Source: Halosimplex salinum
Lineage (GTDB): Archaea; Halobacteriota; Halobacteria; Halobacteriales; Haloarculaceae
NCBI RefSeq assembly: GCF_003730195.1
Contig: NZ_QWGG01000013.1
Span: 62,001 to 126,000, forward strand
Direction of reading: 5' to 3'
Length of the DNA: 64,000 bases
The translations under genes were made by a program, and so were the position numbers. Below are positions 54,839-62,929 of the stretch, piece after piece; the first letter of the stretch is position 1, and each line of letters begins with the position of its first letter. The notes under the pieces were generated by a model, which saw only the letters and a program-made list of their open reading frames with translations, was not told where the DNA came from and made no database searches.

Positions 54839-55200
54839 AGTAGGTTAGTCATCGCGAGTGCGACGCGGGTTCCCTGAACGATCAGTGCTATGCTCGCCAG
54901 CGTCAAAACGGCCCCGACTGCCTTCTTGCGGGTGCCGGTCAGGCCCTGGTTGATCAGCGCGTTGTAGACGCCGTTGACGCCGTGGAAGGTCGCGGTGACG
55001 AGGAACAGCCACATCGTCGCGAAGTAGCCGACCTGGCTCATCCGCGCCTGGGTGCCGGCGAAGGTGATCTCCGCGGCGTGGTTGACGAAGTGCAGCAGGA
55101 AGAAGTGGAAGGCGAGGACGCCTATCAGGAAGACTGCGGTCAGTCGCTGGAAGAGCCACTTGACGCCGCCGCGTTCGAAGGAAGAGTAGTGCTGTGCCAT
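54835..55200 (-). CDS. sdhD: succinate dehydrogenase membrane anchor, subunit D
   Basis: A 121-residue membrane protein with three helices. FERGGVKWLFQRLTAV begins near the quinone site, FHFFLLHFVNHAAEI holds several His and FHGVNGVYNALIN is the second-helix motif. It anchors SdhAB and helps form the quinone and haem sites. It starts 3 bp after sdhC and overlaps sdhB, in the order C-D-B-A. Confidence 0.9.
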   Translation of the reverse strand: MAQHYSSFERGGVKWLFQRLTAVFLIGVLAFHFFLLHFVNHAAEITFAGTQARMSQVGYFATMWLFLVTATFHGVNGVYNALINQGLTGTRKKAVGAVLTLASIALIVQGTRVALAMTNLL

Positions 55201-55203
55201 GAG

Positions 55204-55593
55204 TTACACCCCCGAGAGGAACGTCGGCACGCTCGCGACGACGATAGCCGCCGTCACGACGAGCGACGCGTAGAAGCTCTTGTCCTGGTTCTCGAGTCCG
55301 AAGCCGAGGTCGACGAACAGCAGTCGGACGCCGTTGAGGATGTGGAAGACGGCCACCGAGAGGAGGCCGACTTCCAGCACGCGGACGACCAACAGCTCTT
55401 CGAGTCCCTGCAGCGTGTTCGTGTACAACACGTCGCCGCCCGTAGCCGTGCTGAGCACGGCGATATGCGTGAACAGGTAGCCGACGAGTACCCAGCCGGT
55501 AAACTTGTGGAAGATCCAGGCCCACATGCCCGGCTTGAACTCCCGCCACCGGCCGAAGTCCTCGACCGCCCCGCGGTCGTACGTCTCGCTCAT
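55204..55593 (-). CDS. sdhC: succinate dehydrogenase cytochrome b subunit
   Basis: A 129-residue membrane protein with three helices: [25 protein letters not shown] (His in THIAVL a likely haem ligand), [24 protein letters not shown] and a last helix. It is the first gene of sdhCDBA. CTACTATAG near 55621-55630 lies about 30 bp before the ATG and is the likely operon promoter. Confidence 0.92.
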   Translation of the reverse strand: MSETYDRGAVEDFGRWREFKPGMWAWIFHKFTGWVLVGYLFTHIAVLSTATGGDVLYTNTLQGLEELLVVRVLEVGLLSVAVFHILNGVRLLFVDLGFGLENQDKSFYASLVVTAAIVVASVPTFLSGV

Positions 55594-55767
55594 ACACCGG
55601 GCGCAAAGGCGTCGGGGGCTATAGTAGTTTCTACACCGCCCCGTTTCGGCCGCCGAACACGTTCACACGCGTCCACAGCCCGGCCGTTTCGGCGTGTGTT
55701 TCCCGACTTTCGCCGGCCTGACCGGACGAACGTATCACGCGCCAGACCATTCCGTCCGCCAGCGCTC

Positions 55768-56826
55768 TCAGTTCTCGGCCGTCACGTCGTCGCCGGAGTT
55801 CGCGCGCTCTTCGGTCGCGCCGACGCCGCCGTTGCGTTCGATGGCTCCGAGCGTCCTGTCGTCGAGCTTGACCAGGTGACAGAGCGGGTTGCCGGGGTAG
55901 ACGACGGGGTTCTCGAGGACGCCGACGAGCAGGCCGGTAAAGGGCGCCCGGACCTTCGCCGTCTCCGTCTTGAACGGGTTGGCGATGGTGCAGATGGTCT
56001 CGCCCTCGCGGACGACGCCCCCGCGCTCCTCGTGCATGTCGACGAGGCCCCCGGCGTCGGCGCGGAGCCAGGTCTTCTCGCTGGAGTCCTCGATGACGGT
56101 ACGCCAGCCGGGCCAGCGGACTCGCTCGGTCGGGAGCAGGCCGAACTCGGCGAGGACGCTCTCGACGCCGACCAGCGCGCGGTCGATGAGCGACCGCTGG
56201 AACCGGTGGGCCTCGCCCATCTCGACCGTTATCGTCGGCGTGTCGCGCTCGCTGGCCTCGCGGCGGAGCGTCCCCTCCGCGCCGCTGCTGTCGATGATGA
56301 CGTTCGAGGCGAACGCCCTGGCCAGTCGGTCGACCGCGGGGTCGTCCATGTCGGCGCGGACGTGGAGCATGTTCGTCCGCCCGCGGGTTGAGGTGTGGAG
56401 GTCGATACCCAGGTCGCAGGGTGCGACGAAGTTGTCGAAGATGCGCCGCGCCATCCGCTTGGCGCTGGTCGACCCCTCTTTGCCGGGGAAGGATCGGTTG
56501 AGGTCGCGGTCGTACACGGGGAGGTAGCGCTCCTGGGCGATGAATCCGGGGACGTTCAGCACGGGGAGACAGATGAGCGTCCCGCGGAGGTCGTCCAGGT
56601 TCCACTCGTGGGCCACTTCGCGGACGACCTCGACGCCGTTGAGTTCGTCCCCGTGGGAGGCCGCGCTGAGAAAGGCCGTCGGTCCCGGTTCCCCGCCGTT
56701 GACGACGGTGACGGGGATCCTGACGGGGTCGCCGAGATACGTCTCGCTGACGGAGTACCGCACGTTGGCCGTCTCACCCGGGTCGACCCGGCCGCCGTCG
56801 TAGGTGAACGGCTCAGCCTCGTCCAT
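55768..56826 (-). CDS. succinylglutamate desuccinylase/aspartoacylase-family amidohydrolase
   Basis: A 352-residue zinc carboxypeptidase-like enzyme. AASHGDELNG gives metal His58 and Glu61, GIDLHTSTRG the third ligand, and VEMGEAHRF the catalytic Glu. The C-terminal third (WLRADAGGLVDMHEERG, VRAPFTGLLVGV) is a barrel-like extension typical of this branch. Such enzymes remove acyl groups from amino acids or peptide ends. ATG at 56826 lies about 26 bp after GTTTTATAC. It is divergent from an ATP-grasp/protease-like fusion; see findings. Confidence 0.9.
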   Translation of the reverse strand: MDEAEPFTYDGGRVDPGETANVRYSVSETYLGDPVRIPVTVVNGGEPGPTAFLSAASHGDELNGVEVVREVAHEWNLDDLRGTLICLPVLNVPGFIAQERYLPVYDRDLNRSFPGKEGSTSAKRMARRIFDNFVAPCDLGIDLHTSTRGRTNMLHVRADMDDPAVDRLARAFASNVIIDSSGAEGTLRREASERDTPTITVEMGEAHRFQRSLIDRALVGVESVLAEFGLLPTERVRWPGWRTVIEDSSEKTWLRADAGGLVDMHEERGGVVREGETICTIANPFKTETAKVRAPFTGLLVGVLENPVVYPGNPLCHLVKLDDRTLGAIERNGGVGATEERANSGDDVTAEN

Positions 56827-56958
56827 GTCCTCCAACAGGGACAGGGGTATAAAACGTCTGGCGACCGCGGCCGCTCGTTACAGTTCGGCGTCAATTCGGC
56901 CCCTGTCGGCCGATACCGGGACCGTCAGTTCTTTCGGCCCCCCCGAAGTTGGTCAGAT

Positions 56959-58302
56959 ATGGCGACTTCTGACTCTGTTTCGGTGGGGGTGTTGAGCCTG
57001 CACAACAGCAAGGAGACCAAGGCGATACTGAACGCGGTCGAGGCGCTCGGGCACGACCCCGAGTGGCTCCGTCACGAGAACACGACGCTCCGGATCGAGG
57101 GTTCCGAACCGGTGCTCGAACCCGAGGTGGACGTGATCGCGAACCGGCTCCTGCTCTCGAAGTCGACCGAGCCCTGCGAGGAGATGGGGCTGGCCAACAC
57201 GCTCGAACAGCTCTGTCCGATGCTCAACGAGCCCGCCAGGACGCTCACCTCGATGCACAAGGTGGCCTCGGCGGTCGCGCTCTCGGACGCGAACGTGAAG
57301 GTGCCCGACGCGCTCATGGCGCTGTCGTCGGACCGACTGAACCTCGAACGCGAACGCTTCGGCGACGAGGCCGTCTACAAGACCGCGATCGGGACCAACG
57401 GCGGCGGCACCTGGAAGGTCGACGCGACCGAACGGGTCAACGCTCGCGTGGGCAACCGCTACGCGTTCCTCCAGAAGCTGCTGGAGCGGGGCGACGTGCC
57501 GACTCGCGACCTGCGAGTGTACGTCGTCGACGACGAGGTCGTCGGGTCGATGTTCCGCTACGCCCCGGAGAACGAGTGGCGCACGAACGTCGCCCTCGGC
57601 GGCCACGTCGAGGACGCCGCCGACGATGTCCCCGACGAGGTCATCGAGACGGCCCACCGCGCCGTCGACGCCGTCGGGCTGGACTACGCCGGCGTCGACC
57701 TCATGGAGGGTGAGGACGGCTGGTACGTCCTGGAAGTCAACCCCACGGCGGGGTTCAAAGGGCTGTTCGAAGCGACGGGGACGAGCCCCGCGCCGTACAT
57801 CGCGAAAGTCGCGATCGAACGGGTCGGTGGGACCGTCGACGACGACCGAGTCCGGGAACTCGCCGGGTTCCTCGACGACTCGGTGCCCGACTGCAAGCCC
57901 CCGTCGGTCTCCTCGGCCGGGACGGACCCGCTCGTGATCGGCTACACCGAGGAAGTGCTCATCAGCGGGACGAAAGGCTCGGAGTCCGTCGTCGCCAAGT
58001 CCGACACGGGCGCGACGCGGACGAGCATCGACACGCGACTCGCGGCCGACATCGGCGCCGGTCCGATCAAGTCGATCACGAAAGTCCGCTCGGGCTCCTC
58101 CAAGAGTTCGAAGAGCCGGCCGCTCGTGGACGTGGTCGTCGGCGTCGGCGGGACTCGCCACACCGTCACTGCCAGCGTCGAGGACCGCAGCCACATGAAC
58201 TACCCCGTCATCCTCGGCCGCGACATCCTCGGCGACTACCAGGTCGACGTGAGCCGGCAGGCCGACCGCGAGTCCGACCCCGAGATCGAATCCGAGGAGT
58301 AG
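56959..58302 (+). CDS. ATP-grasp ligase fused to a RimB-type protease-like domain
   Basis: A 447-residue two-domain protein. Residues 1 to about 300 are an ATP-grasp ligase of the RimK type (VYKTAIGTNGGGTWKV, DLMEGEDGWYVLEVNPTAGFKGL with the metal-binding Asp/Glu/Asn). RimK enzymes add Glu or similar residues to protein or small-molecule carboxylates. Residues of about 330-430 resemble the ATP-dependent zinc-protease/retropepsin-like family (VVAKSDTGATRTSIDTRL, VILGRDILGDYQVD). ATG at 56959 begins MATSDSVSVG. It is divergent from the aspartoacylase-like gene. Confidence 0.88.
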   Translation: MATSDSVSVGVLSLHNSKETKAILNAVEALGHDPEWLRHENTTLRIEGSEPVLEPEVDVIANRLLLSKSTEPCEEMGLANTLEQLCPMLNEPARTLTSMHKVASAVALSDANVKVPDALMALSSDRLNLERERFGDEAVYKTAIGTNGGGTWKVDATERVNARVGNRYAFLQKLLERGDVPTRDLRVYVVDDEVVGSMFRYAPENEWRTNVALGGHVEDAADDVPDEVIETAHRAVDAVGLDYAGVDLMEGEDGWYVLEVNPTAGFKGLFEATGTSPAPYIAKVAIERVGGTVDDDRVRELAGFLDDSVPDCKPPSVSSAGTDPLVIGYTEEVLISGTKGSESVVAKSDTGATRTSIDTRLAADIGAGPIKSITKVRSGSSKSSKSRPLVDVVVGVGGTRHTVTASVEDRSHMNYPVILGRDILGDYQVDVSRQADRESDPEIESEE

Positions 58303-58304
58303 CG

Positions 58305-58601
58305 CTACGGCTCTCCGACCCGCTCGGCCAGTTCTCGCGCACGTTCGACCCGTTCGTCGGCGTCCGCGTCGCCGGTGGTCTCGACGTTCGACAGCAGGTC
58401 CGCGACGTGGCCGACGCGCTCGCGGACGACGGACTCGGACCCGCCCGTCGCGGCCACGTCGGCGGCGTCGCCGGCGACGGCCTGTGCCTCGCCGATCCAG
58501 CGGCTCGCCTCGCGGCCGACCGGTCGCTCCTCGGTGACCCGTAACTCGTCGTGGATGCGTTCGACTCGCTCGGCCAGGGAGTCGTCGCTGTCGTCCGACA
58601 C
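58305..58601 (-). CDS. small helical protein, uncharacterised
   Basis: A 98-residue, highly charged protein predicted to be helical: DDSLAERVERIHDELRVTEE, WIGEAQAVAGDAADVAA, VRERVGHVADLLSNV and ADERVERARELAERV. No motif is recognised. It converges on the ATP-grasp fusion gene, with two bases between the stop codons. ATG at 58601 is the only reasonable start. Confidence 0.65.
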   Translation of the reverse strand: MSDDSDDSLAERVERIHDELRVTEERPVGREASRWIGEAQAVAGDAADVAATGGSESVVRERVGHVADLLSNVETTGDADADERVERARELAERVGEP

Positions 58602-58666
58602 AGTATCACCGACCCACCGGCGCGTTCGCGCGCCACCGTGGCGTCCTCGTCTCTGTCGCGGCTGTC

Positions 58667-58739
58667 GCTGTCAGCCGGTCGGTCGTAGCTGACGCTGTCA
58701 GCCGGTCGGTCGTAGCTGACGCTGTCAGCCGGTCGGTCG
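58667..58739. repeat. 27-bp tandem repeat, 2.7 copies
   Basis: Two perfect 27-base units (58667-58693 and 58694-58720) and 19 bases of a third (58721-58739), each containing GCTGTCAGCCGGTCGGTCG. Adjacent units create GCTGAC-GCT-GTCAGC, a perfect 6-bp inverted repeat at each junction. The array lies between the small helical protein gene and the TFB stop. Confidence 0.9.
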
Positions 58740-58836
58740 GCGCGGTGATCAGTTGCACGTCGAAGAATACGGGTCCCGGCCTCTTCGGTTTCCGGGAGGA
58801 CTGTGGTGAGCCGTCATCAGCTCGGAAACCGAGAGA

Positions 58837-59856
58837 TCACGCGGCCGTGGGCTGTTCGGCCGCGTCGAGCAGTTCCTGATAGCGATTGCGGATGGTCACT
58901 TCCGAGACGTCGGCGACCTCGCTGACCTCGCCCTGCGTGACCTTCTCGTTGACGAGCAGCGCGGCGGCGTAGACGGCTGCGGCCGCCAGTCCGACGGGGC
59001 TCTTCCCGACGTGGACCTGCTCGTCCTTCCCGGTGTCGAGCAGTTCGCGTGCGCGGCGCTCGACCGCTTCGGAGACGTCGAGGTCCGAGACGAACCGGCC
59101 GACGTAGCTCCCGGGGTCCGCCGGCTGGATCTCCAGGCCGAGTTCGCGGACGACGTAGCGGTACGTCCGCGTGAACTCCATCTCGCCGATCCGGCTGACT
59201 CTCACGACCTCGTCGATGCTGCGCGGGGTCCCGGCCTGCCGGGCGGCGGCGTACACCGCGCTCGAGGCGACGCCCTCGATGGAGCGACCGGGGAGCAGGT
59301 CCTCGTCGAGCGCGCGGCGATAGATGACGCTCGCGGTCTCGCGGACGTTCTCGGGGAGACCGAGCGCGCTCCCCATCCGCTCGATCTCGCCGAGGGCCTG
59401 CTTGAGGTTGCGCTCCTTCGAGTCGCGCGTCCTGAACCGCTCGTTCCAGGTGCGCAGGCGCGACATCTTCTGGCGCTGGCTCGCGTTCAGCGAGTTGCCG
59501 TAGGCGTCTTTGTCCTGCCAGCCGATGTTCGTCGAGAGGCCACTGTCGTGCATCATGTTCGTCGTCGGCGCGCCGACGCGGGACTTCTCGTCCTTCTCGC
59601 CGGCGTCGAACGCCCGCCACTCGGGGCCGGGATCGATCTCGTCCTCGTCGACGACGAGACCGCACTCGGAACACACCGTCTCACCGCGCGTGTCGTCGGT
59701 GACGAGCGAGCCGTTACACTCGGGGCAGGTCTCCGCTCGCTTCCGAGCGTCGGGGCGTTCCGACTCGGTCTCGGTCTCAGCCTCCGTCTCGCTTCGCGTC
59801 TCCGGGGCCGATGCGCGATTCTCCGCCTCGCCGGTGTGGATACGTGTGTCTGTCAT
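58837..59856 (-). CDS. tfb: transcription initiation factor IIB (TFB)
   Basis: A 339-residue TFB, which bridges TBP-bound promoter DNA and RNA polymerase. An acidic N-terminal extension (1-40) precedes the zinc ribbon C44-x2-C47 and C62-x2-C65, the B-reader (GPEWRAFDAGEKDEKSRVG), and two cyclin-like repeats (RSIEGVASSAVYAAARQ; SPVGLAAAAVYAAALLV) with a C-terminal helix-turn-helix (TQGEVSEVADVSEVTIRNRY). Haloarchaea carry several TFBs; this one has its own promoter with a heat-shock-like palindrome and an 85-base leader. Confidence 0.96.
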   Translation of the reverse strand: MTDTRIHTGEAENRASAPETRSETEAETETESERPDARKRAETCPECNGSLVTDDTRGETVCSECGLVVDEDEIDPGPEWRAFDAGEKDEKSRVGAPTTNMMHDSGLSTNIGWQDKDAYGNSLNASQRQKMSRLRTWNERFRTRDSKERNLKQALGEIERMGSALGLPENVRETASVIYRRALDEDLLPGRSIEGVASSAVYAAARQAGTPRSIDEVVRVSRIGEMEFTRTYRYVVRELGLEIQPADPGSYVGRFVSDLDVSEAVERRARELLDTGKDEQVHVGKSPVGLAAAAVYAAALLVNEKVTQGEVSEVADVSEVTIRNRYQELLDAAEQPTAA

Positions 59857-59937
59857 GATCGATGTCCTGCGCGGGGGGCAGGTGGGAGGGCGGGGGCTAC
59901 CGGCGGGGGAAAACCGAAAATCCGGGAGCCGCCCGAA

Positions 59938-59970
59938 CCTAACTCCTCGTTAGGACGAAAAGTATTTAAA
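59938..59970 (-). promoter_or_regulatory. tfb promoter with CTAAC-N5-GTTAG palindrome
   Basis: On the minus strand TTTAAATA (59970-59963) is a strong TATA box. After 9 bases comes CTAAC-GAGGA-GTTAG (59953-59939; with flanks, CCTAAC/GTTAGG at 59954-59938). Transcription should start in or beside it, about 85 bases upstream of the ATG. Motif and 9-bp spacing are the same as at the cdc48 operon. Confidence 0.65.
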
Positions 59971-60043
59971 CCTTTCGCAGGGTTTTAGTGTGGAACCGCT
60001 GTTCAGGGGCGTTCAGACGGGGTAGAGCGCTCCCGGAGCGGGG

Positions 60044-60646
60044 TCAATCGCGGCCGACTTCGGTGTCGCCGTTCTCGTAGTGGTTCCAGAGGTAGAGCGA
60101 GGCGTACGATCGGTAGGGGCGCCAGCGGTCGGCGGCGTCGACCATCTCTGCGCGTGTCATTTCGGCGTCGAAGAGCACGTCCATCCCCTTGCGGATGCCC
60201 AGATCGCCGACCGGGAAGACGTCCTCGCGGCCGAGGCCGAACATGAGGAACATGTCGGCCGTCCACGGGCCGATCCCGTGGACTGCGGTGAGTTCCTCGG
60301 CGACTTCCGCGTCGGACAGTTCGGCGAACGCCTCGCGACTCCAGCCGCGGTCCCGGAACGCGGTCGCCGCGCGCCTGACGTACTCGACTTTCGCCTCGGA
60401 GAGCCCGGCGGCCCGGAGGTCCGCGGGGTCGGCGGCGAGCATCGCTTCGGGGGTCACCTCGACTGCGTCGAACAGTCGGTCCTGGATGGCCGCGGCGGCC
60501 TCCATGGACACCTGCTGTCGGATCAGCGAGACGACGAGGCGCTCGTAGAGGTCCTCGGCCGGGTCGAGCGTGAGCGGGCCGTGCTCGGCGACGACTGGAC
60601 CGAGGATCTCGTCGCTCGCGAGTTCGTCGATCGGGTCCGCTGTCAT
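60044..60646 (-). CDS. HhH-GPD DNA glycosylase (3-methyladenine glycosylase II-like)
   Basis: A 200-residue base-excision glycosylase. The first half has LVVSLIRQQVSMEAAAAI, the second the helix-hairpin-helix TAVHGIGPWTADMFLMFGLG and the catalytic Asp in FPVGDLGIRKGM. This is the AlkA/DNA-3-methyladenine glycosylase II type. The ATG at 60646 is the natural start; a longer frame upstream contains a 12-residue repeat (GAGASRA-type) that is probably not translated. Confidence 0.9.
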   Translation of the reverse strand: MTADPIDELASDEILGPVVAEHGPLTLDPAEDLYERLVVSLIRQQVSMEAAAAIQDRLFDAVEVTPEAMLAADPADLRAAGLSEAKVEYVRRAATAFRDRGWSREAFAELSDAEVAEELTAVHGIGPWTADMFLMFGLGREDVFPVGDLGIRKGMDVLFDAEMTRAEMVDAADRWRPYRSYASLYLWNHYENGDTEVGRD

Positions 60647-60700
60647 CGGCGGGGAGTCGGTGACGAGACGGTATGGGAGTTTCGGAGGGGTCGCCGCTCT

Positions 60701-60751
60701 ACTGGCGCCTGCGCCGGGGCGTGGTGTAGTCGCCCGACTGGCGCCCGCGCC
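60701..60751. repeat. 15-bp direct repeat upstream of the glycosylase gene
   Basis: ACTGGCGCCTGCGCC at 60701-60715 and ACTGGCGCCCGCGCC at 60737-60751 differ by one base and begin 36 bp apart, in the short space between the cysE stop and the glycosylase start. Confidence 0.6.
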
Positions 60752-60787
60752 CCGACCTGCTGCCACCGCTCGACTGGGGGCCGTCCC

Positions 60788-61447
60788 TCAGCTCGCGCCC
60801 GCCGCGCCACAGCACGTGGGCGGTTCGGAGGGCGCCGCGGTCTCGTCGTCGGTATCGGCCGCTTCTCCGGCCGCCTCCTCCGCTTCGTCGTCGGTGGACA
60901 CGTCGGCCTCCGCCCCGCTGGCGTCGGCGGACTCGTCGCCGCGGTCGACTATCTCTGCGGGATTGCCGACGACCGTCGCGCCGGGCGGCACGTCCTCGAC
61001 GACGACGGCGCCGGCGCCGACGGTCGCGCCGTCGCCGATAGTGATGTCGCCGACGAGCGTCGAGCGAGCGCCCAGCGTCACCCCGTCGCCGACCGTCGGG
61101 TGTCGCTTCACCGGGCGCGGGTCGTCGCCGCCGAGGGTGACGCCGTGGTACATCGCCACGTCGTCGCCTATCTCGGCGGTCTCGCCGACGACCACGCCCA
61201 TCCCGTGGTCGACGAACACCCGTCGGCCGAGGTCGGCACCGGGGTGGATCTCGACGCCGGTGAGAAAGCGGGTGACCTGTGAGACCAGGCGAGCCGAGAA
61301 GTGACGGTCGTGGGTCCAGAGCCAGTGGGCCAGCCGGTAGGCCCAGACGGCGTGGAGGCCGGCGTAGAGGAACACCTCTGCGGTGCTCTTCGCGGCGGGG
61401 TCTGTCTCGCGGGCTGTGCGAACGTCCTCGCGGAGTCGGTCGAACAT
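60788..61447 (-). CDS. cysE: serine O-acetyltransferase
   Basis: A 219-residue enzyme that makes O-acetylserine for cysteine synthesis. [18 protein letters not shown] is the N-terminal helical part; the left-handed beta-helix follows with hexapeptide repeats such as [19 protein letters not shown] (catalytic His and Asp), [15 protein letters not shown] and [16 protein letters not shown]. The C-terminal 60 residues are an acidic linker ending in [10 protein letters not shown], with two adjacent Cys not typical of CysE. ATG at 61447 is the first in frame at the conserved start. Confidence 0.93.
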   Translation of the reverse strand: MFDRLREDVRTARETDPAAKSTAEVFLYAGLHAVWAYRLAHWLWTHDRHFSARLVSQVTRFLTGVEIHPGADLGRRVFVDHGMGVVVGETAEIGDDVAMYHGVTLGGDDPRPVKRHPTVGDGVTLGARSTLVGDITIGDGATVGAGAVVVEDVPPGATVVGNPAEIVDRGDESADASGAEADVSTDDEAEEAAGEAADTDDETAAPSEPPTCCGAAGAS

Positions 61448-61658
61448 GGTTTTGGTGAGTCGAGCGGTGGTCGGAACGCTGGCAGTGACGATAGAGACGA
61501 GAACGGACGGGCCCTCAACAACAGCGACGCCGAACACTGTTCGGCCGGGTAGTCTCTGCGCGGGCGGGCGAACGGACGGGCCCGAGTAGCATACGTCACC
61601 ATCGCTCGCCCAGTGGCTTAAAACGAACGACGTTCCGCCGGACCGAGCGCGGCGTCGC

Positions 61659-62816
61659 CTACACCATGCCCTTGCCGAGCAGTTCCCGCGCGATGATGTT
61701 CTTCTGAATCTCGGTGGTGCCCTCGTAGATCTGGGTGATCTTGGCGTCGCGGTAGAACCGCTCGACGTCGAAGTCGTTGACGTAGCCGGCGCCGCCGTGG
61801 ATCTGGACGGCCTCGTCGGCCACGTCGACGGCCACACGCGAGGCGTACTCCTTGGCCATCGACGCGAGTTGCGTCAGGTCGTCGTCCGCGTGGTCCACGC
61901 TCCACGCGGACTTGTAGGTCAGCTGCCGGGCCGCTTCGGTCTGCGTGTGCATGTCCGCGAGTTTGTGCTGGATGGCCTGGAACTCGCTGATCGGTTGCCC
62001 GAACTGCTCGCGCTCCTGTGCGTAGTCGAGTGCGCGCTCGGCGGCACCGCGAGCGATACCGACGCCCTGGGCGGCGACGGCGGTCCGGGTCTCGTCGAAG
62101 AACTGCATGAGTTGCAGGAACCCGGCGCCTCGCGTCCCGACGAGGTTCTCCTCGGGGACGCGAACGCCGTCGAACAGGAGTTCCGCCGTATCGGAGGCGC
62201 GGATCCCGAGTTTCCCGGTTATCTTCTCCGCCGAGAAGCCGTCGCGGTCGGACTCGACGATGATCTGCGAGAAGCCGTTGTACCGCCCCTCGGCGTCCGG
62301 GTCCGTCTCGCAGACGACGACGAAGTAGTCGCCGACCGAGCCGTTGGTGATCCACATCTTGTTGCCGTCGATGACCCACTCGTCGCCGTCCTTCTCGGCG
62401 CTCGTCGCCACGCTCGAGACGTCCGACCCCACGTCGGGTTCGCTGATGGCCGACCCCATGATGGCGTCGCCTTCCGCGACTGGTCGGAGGAACTTCTCCT
62501 TCTGCTCCTCGGTGCCGAACGCGACGAGCGCGTCGGCGCCGAACGCCGCCGAGGAGATGGAGAGACCGATCCCGGGGTCGGCGGCGAACAGTTCCTCGAC
62601 GATGAGGATGTTCGTCAGGTAGTCGTACCCCACGCCGCCGTACTCCAGTGGCACGTTCGCGCCAACTATCCCGAGTTCTGCGGCCTGTTCGACCAGGTCG
62701 TGCGGGAACTTCTCCTCGGTGTCGTACTCCGTCGCGACCGGCACGATCTCCTCGTTCGCGAAGTGGCGAACCTCGTCGCGGACCTGCTTTTGCTCGTCCG
62801 AGAGTGCGAAGTCCAT
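61659..62816 (-). CDS. acyl-CoA dehydrogenase
   Basis: A 385-residue FAD enzyme of beta-oxidation. Signatures are [26 protein letters not shown], and [27 protein letters not shown] with the putative catalytic Glu. It is related to, but distinct from, the gene at 41.2 kb. ATG at 62816 (MDFALSDEQ) matches the family start. It is divergent from the 3-hydroxyacyl-CoA dehydrogenase gene across 113 bp, so the pair likely share regulation. Confidence 0.95.
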   Translation of the reverse strand: MDFALSDEQKQVRDEVRHFANEEIVPVATEYDTEEKFPHDLVEQAAELGIVGANVPLEYGGVGYDYLTNILIVEELFAADPGIGLSISSAAFGADALVAFGTEEQKEKFLRPVAEGDAIMGSAISEPDVGSDVSSVATSAEKDGDEWVIDGNKMWITNGSVGDYFVVVCETDPDAEGRYNGFSQIIVESDRDGFSAEKITGKLGIRASDTAELLFDGVRVPEENLVGTRGAGFLQLMQFFDETRTAVAAQGVGIARGAAERALDYAQEREQFGQPISEFQAIQHKLADMHTQTEAARQLTYKSAWSVDHADDDLTQLASMAKEYASRVAVDVADEAVQIHGGAGYVNDFDVERFYRDAKITQIYEGTTEIQKNIIARELLGKGMV

Positions 62817-62929
62817 GTATGGGTGTCATCCGTTACCATACATAATCCTTCGTAATCAACTCTCAACTAGTCACTCGTTTATGCACGAGAGAAACCTTGA
62901 AACGGAAGCCGAGAGTGGCTATACACGCT

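Noticed and set aside
56395-56958. Upstream extension of the ATP-grasp fusion
   Set aside because: It is antisense to the aspartoacylase-like gene; homology starts at the ATG at 56959.
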